Positions 18,935-30,109 of a DNA stretch of 64,000 nt are shown in pieces. Source of the stretch: Alcaligenaceae bacterium (GTDB taxonomy: Bacteria > Pseudomonadota > Gammaproteobacteria > Burkholderiales > Burkholderiaceae_B); contig JACCES010000005.1 of assembly GCA_013416455.1 (NCBI GenBank), positions 248,001 through 312,000 on the forward strand. The letters are read 5' to 3'. Under the pieces are notes generated by a model that saw nothing but the letters and a program-made list of their open reading frames with translations, was not told the origin of the DNA and did not search any database. A program made the position numbers and the translations under genes. How positions within the stretch are numbered: position 1 is the stretch's first letter; each line of letters opens with the position of its first letter.

Positions 18935-19421
18935 GTCCCGCGGGGCCGCCACGGGCGGCGGCCCGCGCAGCAATGCCCGCAGCGCCCGGCGGCGCGCGCG
19001 TGAATTCGCGCTGCAGGGCGTCTATGCGTGGCTGCTGCGCGGCGATGAAGGCGGGAAGGACGCGGGCGATATCGACGCCCATATTCGCGACAGCGAAGAC
19101 TTCGGCGACGCCGATGCGCAATGGTACAAGACGCTGCTGCACGGCGTGCTGCGCGATGCGCCCGCCCTGCGCGAAGGCTTCATGCCGCACGTGGATCGCC
19201 CCCTCGAAGAGCTGTCGCCCGTCGAGCACGGCATCCTGCTCATCGGCAGCTACGAATTGCTCAACCACATCGAAGTCCCCTACAAGGTCGTCATCAATGA
19301 AGCCGTGGAACTGGCCAAATCCTTCGGCGGCACCGATGGCTTCAAGTTCGTGAACGGTGTCCTCGATAAACTGGCGGCCGATCTGCGGCCGCTCGAGGTC
19401 CAGGCGGCCAGCCGCCGCTGA
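18915..19421 (+). CDS. nusB: Transcription antitermination factor NusB
   Basis: 168 aa from ATG 18915; a TTG at 18921 is an alternative with GAGGAAG at a better spacing (6 nt). NusB binds boxA RNA with NusE for rRNA antitermination. Family features are [74 protein letters not shown]. It overlaps ribH by about 20 bp, reading through the DNA that encodes the acidic RibH tail. The ribH-nusB-thiL order is widely conserved. Confidence 0.95.
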   Translation: MILTTSESRGAATGGGPRSNARSARRRAREFALQGVYAWLLRGDEGGKDAGDIDAHIRDSEDFGDADAQWYKTLLHGVLRDAPALREGFMPHVDRPLEELSPVEHGILLIGSYELLNHIEVPYKVVINEAVELAKSFGGTDGFKFVNGVLDKLAADLRPLEVQAASRR

Positions 19422-19440
19422 GCGTGTCGGGGGGCGAGCG

Positions 19441-20400
19441 TTGGCCGGTGAATTCGATCTGATCGCCCGTCATTTCGACTGGCCCGCACCGGCCGGCACA
19501 TTGGGCGTGGGCGACGACTGCGCCTTGCTGCCCGTTGCGTCCGGCCACCGTCTTGCCATCACCACCGATCTGCTGGTGGAAGGCTGCCACTTCTTTTCCG
19601 GCGTCGATCCGCAAGCCCTGGGGCACAAGGCCCTGGCCGTCAATGTATCGGATCTGGCCGCCATGGGCGCGCGGCCCCTGGGCTGCCTGCTCGGCCTGTC
19701 GCTGCCCGGGGTCGACGACGACTGGCTCGCGGGCTTTGCGCGCGGCTTCCGCGCCCTGGCCGATGGCGTGGGCTGCCCACTGATCGGCGGGGATACCACG
19801 CGCAGCCCTCAAGGCATCGTCATCAGCGTGACCGCGATGGGCGAGGTTGCCGTCGATGCCGAGCTCAGGCGTTCGGGCGCCCGGCCCGGCGACGACATCT
19901 GGGTCACCGGCACGCTGGGCGCGCCGCACGTGGCGCTGGAACTCCTGCAGGGGCGCCATCCTTCCCATGCGGCCCTGCTCGAATCCTTGCAGGCCATGCT
20001 GGAATGGCCGCAGCCTCCGGTGGCGTTCGGAACGGCGCTGGCGGGGGTGGCGCATGCCGCCATCGATATCTCCGACGGTCTGCTGCAGGATCTCGGCCAT
20101 GTTCTGAAGGCGAGCGGCTGCGCCGCGGAAATCGAGTATTCCCGCCTGCCCGTGCATGAGCGGCTGGGCGTTCTGGATGCCGCCGTCGTGCAGCGGGCCG
20201 TACTGAACGGTGGCGACGTCTATCAGCTGTGTTTCACGGCCGCGCCGCTTGCCGGCCCGGTCATCGAGGCGCTGGCGGCGCGGCATGGCATCCGGGCCAC
20301 CCGGGTGGGCCGGGTGCTGCCGGGCCAGGGCGTCCGTGTGTCCGGCTGCCCGCTGCCCCTGGGCGGCGATGGTTACGCCGGTTTCGACCATTTCGGCTGA
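19441..20400 (+). CDS. thiL: Thiamine-monophosphate kinase
   Basis: 319 aa. ThiL phosphorylates thiamine phosphate to thiamine diphosphate. It has GEFDLIARHF, LGVGDDCALLPV (Mg-binding GDD), ITTDLLVEGCHFF, KALAVNVSDLAAMGARPLG, LIGGDTTRSP and AAIDISDGLLQDLGHVL. The likely start is TTG at 19441, preceded by GGGGGGCGAG; the conserved GEFDLI motif then begins at residue 3, as in relatives. It lies 19 bp after nusB and ends one base before the pgpA start. Confidence 0.95.
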   Translation: MAGEFDLIARHFDWPAPAGTLGVGDDCALLPVASGHRLAITTDLLVEGCHFFSGVDPQALGHKALAVNVSDLAAMGARPLGCLLGLSLPGVDDDWLAGFARGFRALADGVGCPLIGGDTTRSPQGIVISVTAMGEVAVDAELRRSGARPGDDIWVTGTLGAPHVALELLQGRHPSHAALLESLQAMLEWPQPPVAFGTALAGVAHAAIDISDGLLQDLGHVLKASGCAAEIEYSRLPVHERLGVLDAAVVQRAVLNGGDVYQLCFTAAPLAGPVIEALAARHGIRATRVGRVLPGQGVRVSGCPLPLGGDGYAGFDHFG

Positions 20401-20401
20401 T

Positions 20402-20926
20402 ATGCGTCATTCCTCCGGCGGCCCCTCTTCTTCCGAACGCCCACAGCCGACACCGCGCTGGGTGTTCCAGAACATAGGGCGCATTCTGGCGTTCGGCTTC
20501 GGCAGCGGGCTGCTGCGCCCCGCGCCGGGCACATGGGGCACGCTGCTGGCTTGGCTGCTGTGGGTGCTGCTGCTGCAGGGCCTCCCGGACGCCGTGATAC
20601 TGGCCGTGCTGGTGGCGGCATTCGCCGCCGGCTGCTGGGCTTGCGAGCGCACCGGCCGCGCCCTGGGCGTGCCCGATCACGGCGGCATGGTCTGGGATGA
20701 GATCGTTGCTTTCTGGCTGGTGCTGTGGCTGACACCGCATTCACTGGCCGCCCAGGTGGTCTCCTTCGTGCTGTTCAGGGTCTTCGACATCGCCAAGCCC
20801 CAGCCCGTGCGCTACTTCGATGCGCGCTTCAAGGGCGGCTTCGGGGTGATGTGGGACGATATCGTGTCCGCCGCATACAGCTTGCTGGTCATGGCCATTC
20901 TGGTCACCTTTGGAGTGTTTGCATGA
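20402..20926 (+). CDS. pgpA: Phosphatidylglycerophosphatase A
   Basis: 174 aa integral membrane enzyme dephosphorylating phosphatidylglycerol phosphate. GFGSGLLRPAPGTWGTLLAWLLW, DHGGMVWDEIVAFW (DE metal site), VLFRVFDIAKPQPVRYFD and GGFGVMWDDIVSAAYS are diagnostic. It starts directly after thiL and overlaps pncC by ATGA. Confidence 0.95.
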   Translation: MRHSSGGPSSSERPQPTPRWVFQNIGRILAFGFGSGLLRPAPGTWGTLLAWLLWVLLLQGLPDAVILAVLVAAFAAGCWACERTGRALGVPDHGGMVWDEIVAFWLVLWLTPHSLAAQVVSFVLFRVFDIAKPQPVRYFDARFKGGFGVMWDDIVSAAYSLLVMAILVTFGVFA

Positions 20927-21429
20927 TGCTTCACAATGCCGAAGACCTTACCCGCGCACTGGGCGAGCGTCTGGTCGACAAGGGCTGGATGTTTTCCTGC
21001 GCGGAATCCTGCACGGGCGGCCTGCTGGCCGCCGCCATGACCGAAACGCCCGGTTCGAGCCAATGGTTCGACCGCGGCTTCGTCACCTACAGCAATGCGG
21101 CCAAACGGGAACTGCTGGACGTGCATGCCGATACGCTGGAGCGGTTCGGGGCCGTGAGCGAGGAAACCGCTATGGAAATGGCGGCGGGTGTGCTTGCACG
21201 CGCGCCGGAAAGCGATCTTGCGGTATCCACGACAGGCATCGCCGGGCCGGATGGAGCCACCCCGGGCAAGCCGGTGGGCATGGTGTGCTTCGGCTTTGCA
21301 TCGCGGGCCGGCATGGGCGTGGTGACACGCGCCGAAACCCGTGTGTTTCCGGGCGACCGCCAGGCGGTGCGGGCGGCGGCGGTCGCCTATGCCTTGTCAA
21401 TGGCGCTGGAATTCAACCCGGCGGACTGA
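20923..21429 (+). CDS. pncC: Nicotinamide-nucleotide amidase (CinA C-terminal domain family)
   Basis: 168 aa single-domain PncC, which converts nicotinamide mononucleotide to nicotinic acid mononucleotide in pyridine salvage. Motifs SCAESCTGGLLAAAMTETPGSSQWFDRGFVTYSNAAKRELLDV, GAVSEETAMEMAAGVL and VSTTGIAGPDGATPGKPVGMVCF are typical. It lacks the N-terminal CinA domain. Two ATGs in tandem (20923, 20926); the first overlaps the pgpA stop. Last gene of the rib-nusB-thiL operon. Confidence 0.94.
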   Translation: MMLHNAEDLTRALGERLVDKGWMFSCAESCTGGLLAAAMTETPGSSQWFDRGFVTYSNAAKRELLDVHADTLERFGAVSEETAMEMAAGVLARAPESDLAVSTTGIAGPDGATPGKPVGMVCFGFASRAGMGVVTRAETRVFPGDRQAVRAAAVAYALSMALEFNPAD

Positions 21430-21443
21430 CCACGCGTCAAGAA

Positions 21444-21464
21444 CTCCGGCCGTATCGGCCGGAG
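21444..21464. terminator. Hairpin between convergent pncC and pyrF
   Basis: CTCCGGCCG (21444-21452) and CGGCCGGAG (21456-21464) form a perfect 9-bp stem with a TAT loop. There is no T-run on either side. It may be a weak bidirectional terminator or a copy of a dispersed palindrome also seen near 60950. Confidence 0.4.
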
Positions 21465-21490
21465 CTTGCCCACGTCGCGGGATATAGCGG

Positions 21491-22306
21491 TCAGGGCACC
21501 GCGTTGATGGCGTCGCGGGTATCGCGCGCGGCGGCTGCGGCGGCCTCGCGCCAGTCTTCGCCGGCGCTCGCGTACAGGATGGCGCGGGAAGAATTGATCA
21601 TCATGCCCGTACCGCGGCTGTCGCGCCCGGCGCGCACCGTGTCGGCCACGCTGCCGCCCTGAGCGCCGATGCCGGGGATGAGCAGGGGCACATCGCCCGC
21701 CCGCGCCCGCACTTTGGCGATTTCAGCGGGGAAGGTGGCGCCCACCACCAGCCCGCATTGCCCGCCGGCATTCCATTTCTCGGCGACGAGAGCCGCCACG
21801 CGCAGGTAGAGGGGTGTGCCCTCGCGATCTTCGATGAACTGCAGATCGGACCCGCCCGGGTTGGAGGTGCGGCACAGCACGATGACGCCGCGGTCTTTCC
21901 ATTCGAGATAGGGCGCCACGCTGTCGTAGCCCATGTAGGGATTCACGGTCACGGCATCGGCGCCATAGCGCTCGTAGGCTTCCAGGGCGTACTGTTCCGC
22001 GGTGGATCCGATGTCCCCGCGCTTGGCATCGAGGATCAGCGGCAGGCCGGGGTGATACTCGCGGATGTGGCGGCACAGGGCCTCAAGCTGGTCTTCCGCC
22101 GCCGCCGCCGAAAAATAGGCGATCTGGGGCTTGAACCCGCATACATAAGGGGCGGTGGCATCGACGATTTCCCGGCAGAAGTCGAAGATGGCGTCCGGCC
22201 TCCCCAGCAGTTCGGCGGGAAAGCGCAAGGAGTCGGGATCAAGGCCGACCATCAGCATCGAGGCGGAACGCGCCCATGCGGCGTCGAGTTTTTCTTTGAA
22301 GTTCAT
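21491..22306 (-). CDS. pyrF: Orotidine-5'-phosphate decarboxylase
   Basis: 271 aa, the longer type-2 OMP decarboxylase found in betaproteobacteria and actinobacteria; makes UMP. The motifs are [50 protein letters not shown] (catalytic [10 protein letters not shown]) and [17 protein letters not shown]. The ATG at 22306 gives the normal start ([10 protein letters not shown]); the frame extends to 22486 without family sequence. Confidence 0.96.
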   Translation of the reverse strand: MNFKEKLDAAWARSASMLMVGLDPDSLRFPAELLGRPDAIFDFCREIVDATAPYVCGFKPQIAYFSAAAAEDQLEALCRHIREYHPGLPLILDAKRGDIGSTAEQYALEAYERYGADAVTVNPYMGYDSVAPYLEWKDRGVIVLCRTSNPGGSDLQFIEDREGTPLYLRVAALVAEKWNAGGQCGLVVGATFPAEIAKVRARAGDVPLLIPGIGAQGGSVADTVRAGRDSRGTGMMINSSRAILYASAGEDWREAAAAAARDTRDAINAVP

Positions 22307-22423
22307 GGCGGGTGAAAGCGGATTGCACTCGCGGCGCGAGTGTCGATTAGCGAAGAGGCCATCGGCTGCCCGGCGGCCGGAGGCGCGCCGGGCAGCATGC
22401 CGCCTGATTATGCCATGGCGCAT

Positions 22424-22458
22424 AAAAAAACCCGGGAAGCGCGAGGCAACCCGGGTTT
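22424..22458 (-). terminator. Rho-independent terminator of the groESL operon
   Basis: Read on the minus strand, AAACCCGGG and CCCGGGTTT pair (arms 22450-22458 and 22428-22436) around a 13-nt loop, and the second arm runs into seven Ts. A second strong GC hairpin lies just before it at 22463-22484. Confidence 0.85.
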
Positions 22459-22527
22459 GAAGGGCGGCGCCCGGAGGCGCCGCCATAGCGGCCCAGACCG
22501 TGGTCTGGTGAAGAGACTGAAAGAGGT

Positions 22528-24493
<1,966 letters not shown>

Positions 24494-24550
24494 GAAGGAA
24501 CTCCTGTTGAGTAATCAGTATGGTTGGTTTCGATGTTCCGGAGCGGGCTG

Positions 24551-24577
24551 TTAGCACTCACCCCGGTCGAGTGCTAA
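24551..24577. promoter_or_regulatory. CIRCE operator (HrcA site) of groESL
   Basis: TTAGCACTC (24551-24559), a 9-nt spacer, then GAGTGCTAA (24569-24577): a perfect copy of the CIRCE inverted repeat. It lies 58 bp before the groS start. An hrcA gene is expected elsewhere in the genome. Confidence 0.97.
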
Positions 24578-24734
24578 TTATAAGGATGAAGCAGGAATCT
24601 TCAAGGGGGGGCGCGCCAAATGGCGGAATCGGTTGTCGATCGCTGTCGATGGCCACGGAGTTCGCAAGCTCCATCACTCGGTTTGGCGACGCTGACGGAC
24701 GATCCGGACCAAGCGGCGGCGGCCGCGCCGTGCA

Positions 24735-26063
24735 TCAGTCGCCCCCGGACTGAATGCCGCCCTCGCGGCGGCGTTTCCACAATGTCGTGCGGGAAATGCC
24801 GAGCCGCTTTGCCGCCGCGCCGATCCTGCCGCCGCATTCGGCGATGACGCGTTCTATCTCTTCTTTTTCGGCCCTGGCGCGGGCGAGGGACAAGGACGGC
24901 CCGGCGTCCGGTTGCTGGATCTTTTCCGGGAACAGATCGCTCATACCGAGCACGGAGCTGTCGGCGAGCGTGCAGGCCTGCACGACCCGGTTGGTCAGCT
25001 CCCGGACATTTCCCGGCCAGTGGTGCTCCACGAGCGCCCGTTTCGCTTCGTCGGAAATCGAGAACGGCGCCAGCGGGCTGGTGGATCCGTAGGCTTCCAG
25101 GAACTTCCCGGTCAGCGGGATGATGTCCGCGATGCGGTTGCGCAAGGGGGGAATCGTCACCTGGGCATTCTGCAGGCGATAGTACAGATCGGCCCGGAAC
25201 CGGCCCGATTCCAGGGCCTCGTGCAGATCGGCGTTGGTGGCGGCCACGATGCGGCCCTTGAAGCGGACGAAGCTCCCGCCGCCCAGCCGGTGGAATCCGC
25301 CATCCTGCAGGGCGCGGGCAAGCAGAACCTGCATCTTCGGATGCATTTCGCAGATTTCGTCGAGGAACAGTGTGCCAGTGCCGACCTGCTCCAGCAAACC
25401 GGTGCTGAAGGCGCCGCCCGGCGCCGCGCCGGCTTCGCTGCCGAAGTACTTGGCTTCCAGCGTCGATTCGGTGATGTCCGCGCAGCAGACCGGAATGAAG
25501 GGCGCCGGCGCGCGGCCGGACGCCTCGTGGATGAGGCGGGCCGCCATTTCCTTGCCGGTGCCGCTCTCGCCCAAGAGCAGAATGGAAAAATTTTCCCTGG
25601 CCAGCCGCTTGAGGTGGGAGACGACGCGGATCATTTCCGGTGTCTCGTAATGGAAGCTGCGAAAGGGAATTTTCACTTCCCGTGGAAGAATGGCGCGCGC
25701 CAGGCTGGATTGGATGCGCCTGACAAGGTCATTGATGTCATAGGGCTTCACCAGATAGTCGGTGGCGCCCGCCTTGACGAGGTCGACGGCCTGTTGTACC
25801 TCGGCGTATGCCGTGGCGAATATGACGTCCGTGTCCCATAAGAGCCTGCCCGCGCGCTTGTATACATCGGTGCCGGTTCCGTCCGGCAGGCGGATGTCGC
25901 ACAGCATGAGGGCCGGCTGATGCCGTTCGAGGCTTTCCAGAGCCTGGGAGACGGTCCGGGCCCACTGGATGGACAGCCCTTCCAGGCGCAGGCGCTGGGC
26001 CACGGCGCCCCCCAGGATGCCGTCGTCCTCGACCAGCAGCACGTCGATTTCTTCACGTTTCAT
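24735..26063 (-). CDS. NtrC-type response regulator with degenerate GAFTGA loop
   Basis: 442 aa. Receiver domain (VLLVEDDGILG, phospho-acceptor Asp56 in LMLCDIRLPDG, KPYD lysine near 107), AAA+ domain with Walker A GESGTGKE (165-172) and Walker B TLFLDEI (231-237), and a Fis-like C-terminal helix-turn-helix (IERVIAECGGRIGAAAKRLGISRTTLWKRRRE). The sigma-54-contacting GAFTGA loop is replaced by GAAPGG (about 212-217), so normal sigma-54 activation is doubtful. The start overlaps the stop of the upstream sensor kinase gene (ATGA), so the two form a pair. Its position after mnhABCDEFG suggests a link to cation homeostasis (inference). Confidence 0.92.
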   Translation of the reverse strand: MKREEIDVLLVEDDGILGGAVAQRLRLEGLSIQWARTVSQALESLERHQPALMLCDIRLPDGTGTDVYKRAGRLLWDTDVIFATAYAEVQQAVDLVKAGATDYLVKPYDINDLVRRIQSSLARAILPREVKIPFRSFHYETPEMIRVVSHLKRLARENFSILLLGESGTGKEMAARLIHEASGRAPAPFIPVCCADITESTLEAKYFGSEAGAAPGGAFSTGLLEQVGTGTLFLDEICEMHPKMQVLLARALQDGGFHRLGGGSFVRFKGRIVAATNADLHEALESGRFRADLYYRLQNAQVTIPPLRNRIADIIPLTGKFLEAYGSTSPLAPFSISDEAKRALVEHHWPGNVRELTNRVVQACTLADSSVLGMSDLFPEKIQQPDAGPSLSLARARAEKEEIERVIAECGGRIGAAAKRLGISRTTLWKRRREGGIQSGGD

Positions 26064-27463
26064 TGCGCGTCACCCCGCGGCGGGGCGAATTTCAGTTCAA
26101 TGGCGGATCCGCCGCCTTCCTTGTCGTATACCGCAATCCGCCCCTGCATTTCCCCCGCCAGACGGCGCACGATCTCCAGCCCCAGCGACCTGTCGCTGCG
26201 CGCCGCCTCATCGGCCAGGAGGAAGTCCCTGGCGTGCCGGGGCAGACCCGTCCCTTCGTCGCTGACCTTCAGCGTAAAGAGCCCGTCCTGGTACGAGGCA
26301 TGCAGGGCGACCGTCCCGCCCGGAGGTGAGGTCTGGATGGCGTTGAGCAGCAGATTGAGGGCGATCTGCCGGATCTTGAATGCATCCAGATTCACCGGCG
26401 CGTGCGACGGAACATGCTGCGCCACGCCGACCCCCTTGCGGGCCGCGTGGGGCATGACCAGCAGAAGCACATCATGCAGGTCGCGGCTTTCGAGGTCGGG
26501 GCCCTGCGCCCTGGGTCGGTACGCGTTCAGGGTGGCTTCCGCGACACCCTGAAGAGACTGGATGCCGCGATCGATGAAATCCAGGGCTTCCCGCCTGCTG
26601 CGGCTGTCGTCGCCATACATGCGGATGGTCTGGAGGGCGGTCATCATACCTGTGAGCGGGTTCCTTATCTCATGGGCCAGCGTGGCGGCGATGCGCCCCA
26701 GCAGCGCCTGCTGATCCTGCTTGGCCAGCTGTTCGGAAAGCCGCTCGCGGTCCTGCACGGCCTCGGTCATGCGGTTGTAGGCTTGCATGAGCGTGTGTGT
26801 TTCCTCGTCTCCCTGCGGAATCCGGGCCTCTTCGATCTTCTGCGGGCCGAAAGCGACGGCATGGGACAGGTGTTCGCTGAGGGTTTTCAATGGGCGCTGC
26901 ATGTGACGGATGGCGATGTAGCCGCCTAGGGCCGCCGCAATGCTCATCAAGGCCCCGATCAGCATGAGCCGGAGTTGCAGCAGCGAGCGTTCCTGGGCGA
27001 AGGTGGCGATGTCCAGATTGGCGGCGATGACGCCGCTCTCGCCCAGTTCCCGCCACACCCAGATACTGCGGGATTCGGGTTCGTAGGCGTAGCCCTTCGG
27101 GCCGGCAAAGACGGCATCGGGCGGCGGGGTGGGGGATTCCAGATTGGGGCCGGAAACATGGGCAAGCACGCCGCCGCTCCGGTCGATGAGAACGAGCTGC
27201 CGGTCCACCACGCCCAGATAGAAATCGAGCGACTGTCTCAAGGCACGATGAATGCCCTCGGTATCTTTCTTCTGGTAGGACGACAGAACGGCTGCGGAAA
27301 GCCCGTCGAGATAGACCTGCCCCACGCGTTCCGTCAGCAATTCGTATTGCCTGGACAGACTGAACACCGCGATCTGGGTCACCGAAATGGCGATCAGGAA
27401 GATCATGATCGCGGCCAGCAGGGGGATACGGACCAGGAGAGGTAAACGGACAAACCATTTCAA
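26060..27463 (-). CDS. Membrane sensor histidine kinase
   Basis: 467 aa. A transmembrane segment near residues 12-34 (IPLLAAIMIFLIAISVTQIAVFSL), a periplasmic sensor domain of about 120 residues, a second segment (LMLIGALMSIAAALGGYIAI, about 167-186), HAMP-like region, then a HisKA domain (IAATLAHEIRNPLTGMM, phospho-His near 265) and HATPase domain (NLLLNAIQTSPPGG, VSDEGTGLP, SLGLEIVRRLAGEM). It would phosphorylate the regulator encoded next to it. It starts 61 bp after the end of mnhG on the same strand. The signal is unknown. Confidence 0.94.
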   Translation of the reverse strand: MKWFVRLPLLVRIPLLAAIMIFLIAISVTQIAVFSLSRQYELLTERVGQVYLDGLSAAVLSSYQKKDTEGIHRALRQSLDFYLGVVDRQLVLIDRSGGVLAHVSGPNLESPTPPPDAVFAGPKGYAYEPESRSIWVWRELGESGVIAANLDIATFAQERSLLQLRLMLIGALMSIAAALGGYIAIRHMQRPLKTLSEHLSHAVAFGPQKIEEARIPQGDEETHTLMQAYNRMTEAVQDRERLSEQLAKQDQQALLGRIAATLAHEIRNPLTGMMTALQTIRMYGDDSRSRREALDFIDRGIQSLQGVAEATLNAYRPRAQGPDLESRDLHDVLLLVMPHAARKGVGVAQHVPSHAPVNLDAFKIRQIALNLLLNAIQTSPPGGTVALHASYQDGLFTLKVSDEGTGLPRHARDFLLADEAARSDRSLGLEIVRRLAGEMQGRIAVYDKEGGGSAIELKFAPPRGDAQ

Positions 27464-27523
27464 TTCATCGTGCTCCTCTTGCCAGAGGCCGGCGGCCCGC
27501 CGATGCGGCGGTGGAAACAGGGG

Positions 27524-27943
27524 TCACGGACCCGGCTCGGCGGCGCTCGGGTCGTCCATCATATCAGCCGCGCGGCGGGCATTGCCGGAAGGCCCGTCCG
27601 TCTCGATGAAGGCGCTCGTGGGCAGCACCGGGCCGAGATCGTTGCGCGAGGTGCCTTTCCAGAGGGCCACGCCGCCGACGAAACCGGCCTTGCCCAGCAG
27701 GTGGGCGGCAATAGGGGTCGTCATGCAGAGGAACAGGATGGCAAGGGCGATCTTGAACCACGTGCCCCATGAGGGTTCGAAGCAGCCCGCTCCCACCAGC
27801 AGCAGGCTGGGCCCGAAGACGCCCGCCTTGGTCGCCGCATGCATGCGCATGAAGAAATCCGGCAGGCGCAGAACGCCCAGCGCGGCAATGAAGGTGATGA
27901 CGGACCCGGAAAGGACGAAGAAGGCGGCCAGCCACATCAACAT
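27524..27943 (-). CDS. mnhG: Mrp-type Na+/H+ antiporter subunit G
   Basis: 139 aa membrane protein with MLMWLAAFFVLSGSVITFIAALGVLRLPDFFMRMHAATKAGVFGPSLLLVG, the PhaG_MnhG_YufB signature. AAGGAGG lies 5 nt before the ATG. Last antiporter gene of mnhABCDEFG. A C-terminal extension of about 35 mostly polar residues follows the usual end. Confidence 0.94.
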   Translation of the reverse strand: MLMWLAAFFVLSGSVITFIAALGVLRLPDFFMRMHAATKAGVFGPSLLLVGAGCFEPSWGTWFKIALAILFLCMTTPIAAHLLGKAGFVGGVALWKGTSRNDLGPVLPTSAFIETDGPSGNARRAADMMDDPSAAEPGP

Positions 27944-27994
27944 ATCAGCCTCCTTCGGGCGGCAGCGAACGCAGAGAGCGTGGGGGTGGTCATA

Positions 27995-28285
27995 TCAATT
28001 CTCCTCATTCCCTGTGGCGCCCCGTTCAATGAACGCGGCAAAGGCGACGGTGGCGAGGAAGCCGATCAGGGCAATGCCCAGCACGACGTCGATGAAGGCC
28101 GCCGAATCGTTGGTGATCGCGGCCAGCGCGGCGACCCCGACGCCGAGCAGGCACAGCATGTCGAGCGCCACGACCCTGTCGCCGGCGTGAGGGCCTTTCA
28201 CGACGCGCATGCATACGAGGATCATCGACAGGAACAGCAGGAGCTTGCTGAACGCGGTGACGATGGGAAACAGGGTGTCTATCAT
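27995..28285 (-). CDS. mnhF: Mrp-type Na+/H+ antiporter subunit F
   Basis: 96 aa with three predicted membrane helices (LLLFLSMILVCMRVV, MLCLLGVGVAALAAI, AAFIDVVLGIALIGFLATVAFAAFI), including the RVVKGPHAGDRVVALDML motif of MrpF/PhaF. Overlaps mnhE by ATGA. Confidence 0.95.
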   Translation of the reverse strand: MIDTLFPIVTAFSKLLLFLSMILVCMRVVKGPHAGDRVVALDMLCLLGVGVAALAAITNDSAAFIDVVLGIALIGFLATVAFAAFIERGATGNEEN

Positions 28286-28611
28286 CGCAATACCTTCAAT
28301 ATCTGGTGCTCGAATCCTTGTTTGATGTCTTCCACCACCGAGTCGGAATAGTTCATCACGTGCGCGTAAAGGCGGCTCTTGTCCTCGGAAATATGCAGCG
28401 TCGTCGTGCCCGGCGTCAGGGTGACCATGTTCGCCAGCAGGGCGATGCCCAGGTCGCTTTTGACGTTCAGGGGGACTTCGACGATGGCGCTGGCGGAGAC
28501 CCGGTCCGGACGGATGACGTTGAGCACGACGTCATGGACCGACTTCGCCAGTTCCCTGCCGAACATGAGCACGAGCACGGTCCAGTCGAACAGCCATTCA
28601 ATCCTGCGCAT
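28282..28611 (-). CDS. mnhE: Mrp-type Na+/H+ antiporter subunit E
   Basis: 109 aa from the ATG at 28611 (RRIEWLFDWTVLVLMFGRELAKSVHDVVLNVI). SAIVEVPLNVKSDLGIALLANMVTLTPGTTTLHIS is the MrpE signature. This is shorter than many MrpE (about 160 aa), mostly at the N-terminus, where the first membrane helices are reduced. The start overlaps the end of mnhD by 14 bp. Confidence 0.92.
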   Translation of the reverse strand: MRRIEWLFDWTVLVLMFGRELAKSVHDVVLNVIRPDRVSASAIVEVPLNVKSDLGIALLANMVTLTPGTTTLHISEDKSRLYAHVMNYSDSVVEDIKQGFEHQILKVLR

Positions 28612-30109
28612 GGGCGCTCTCCAGTACGGCATTGATGTATCGGCTCGGGTCGGACAATTGACCGGCGGCCTCGACGGAGAATGCGACAAAGGGTTCGGGG
28701 TTCAGGCCGATGGCCAGAGTGATGGCGGACAGCGCGGCGATGGCGGCATACTGAGCGGTGAACGTGCCCTTGGGTGCCGGCGGGGCCGCGGTTTCCCCAG
28801 CCGCGGGCGTTTTCCAGAATGCTTCATTCCAGATCTTCAGCATGGAATACAGGGTCAGCACGCCCACGACAAGGGCGGTGGCCGCCAGGTACCCGTTGCC
28901 CGCATCGAGGCTGGGCTTGACGACGAGATACTTGGCCCAGAATCCGGACAGCGGCGGCAGCCCGGCCAACGACAGGGCGGGAATGCAGAACATGATGGCG
29001 AGAAAGGGCGCCGTTCTGTGCAGGCCGCCGATCCGCCTGAGCTGGTATGAGCCTGTCTTCCTTTTTATGACGCCGCCGATGAGGAACAGGTTGGCCTTCA
29101 CGATGATGTGGTGGACGATGTAGAGCACGGCGCCGGCCAGCGCCAGCGGCGTGGCGATCGCGACGCCCACCAGCATATAGCCGATCTGGCTGATGATGTG
29201 AAAGGAGAGGATCTTCCGTATGTCGAAGTGGGATGCCGCGCCGAGCACGCCGGTGATCATGGTCAGGGCCGCCACGATGCCGATGAGGCTTGCCAGCCCT
29301 TCCGTCAACGGGAACATGAGACTGAAGCAGCGCACGATGGCGTATACGCCGACTTTGGTCAGCAGTGCGGCAAAGATGGCCAGGACGGGCGTGCTGGCGG
29401 TGTGGTAGGAAGCGGGCAGCCAGAAGAACAGCGGAAACAGGGCGGCCTTGGAGGCAAATGCCAGGAAGAACAGGATCGCCAGCGCGCTGACCAGGCCGGT
29501 GTTCTCGATCGCCGGTATGCGCACGGCCAGGTCGGCCATGTTCAGCGTGCCGGTGGCGCCGTAGAGGAAGGCCACGGCGACCAGGAAGACCGTGGTCATC
29601 ACCAGGTTGAGCATGACGTACTTCACGCCCGCGTCCAGCTGCGCCCTGCTGCCCCCCAGTATCAGCAGCCCGAAGGACGAGATCAGCATGATCTCGAACC
29701 AGACATACATGTTGAAGATGTCGCCCGTCATGAAGGCGCCGGTGACGCCCAGCAGCAGGCCGTGGTAGAGCGGGTGGAACATGGCGTGGCCCTGTTCTTC
29801 CGGGTCGCTGAGCTGATAGACCGCGACGACCACCGCCATGACCGCGGTGACGAGCACCATGGCGGCCGCCAGATTGTCGGCAACGAAGCTGATCCCGAAG
29901 GGGGCGGCCCACGACCCGAACTGCGTCGTCAGGATGGTGCCGTCCCGGGTGGCCTGGAGCAGCAGGATGGCGCTCAGCAGGAAGGCGGCGCCGGCGGCGA
30001 GGCTCGCGCTGCGCTGCAGCCGTGGGCGGCGCCACGACAGCGTCGTCAGCACCAGGCCGGCGAGAGGCGCCGCGATCGGGGCGGTGAGCAGGATATGCGC
30101 GGCCGTCAT
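28598..30109 (-). CDS. mnhD: Mrp-type Na+/H+ antiporter subunit D
   Basis: 503 aa proton-channel subunit related to Complex I NuoN/NuoM, with about 14 membrane helices. GDIFNMYVWFEIMLISSFGLLILGG, FLAFASKAALFPLFFWLPASYHTASTPVLAIFAALLTKVGVYAIVR and HIISQIGYMLVGVAIATPLALAGAVLYIVHHIIVKANLFLIGG carry the conserved Glu, Lys and His residues of the proton path. The start at 30109 overlaps the mnhC stop by ATGA; a longer frame upstream is only read-through of mnhC in another frame. Confidence 0.96.
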   Translation of the reverse strand: MTAAHILLTAPIAAPLAGLVLTTLSWRRPRLQRSASLAAGAAFLLSAILLLQATRDGTILTTQFGSWAAPFGISFVADNLAAAMVLVTAVMAVVVAVYQLSDPEEQGHAMFHPLYHGLLLGVTGAFMTGDIFNMYVWFEIMLISSFGLLILGGSRAQLDAGVKYVMLNLVMTTVFLVAVAFLYGATGTLNMADLAVRIPAIENTGLVSALAILFFLAFASKAALFPLFFWLPASYHTASTPVLAIFAALLTKVGVYAIVRCFSLMFPLTEGLASLIGIVAALTMITGVLGAASHFDIRKILSFHIISQIGYMLVGVAIATPLALAGAVLYIVHHIIVKANLFLIGGVIKRKTGSYQLRRIGGLHRTAPFLAIMFCIPALSLAGLPPLSGFWAKYLVVKPSLDAGNGYLAATALVVGVLTLYSMLKIWNEAFWKTPAAGETAAPPAPKGTFTAQYAAIAALSAITLAIGLNPEPFVAFSVEAAGQLSDPSRYINAVLESAHAQD

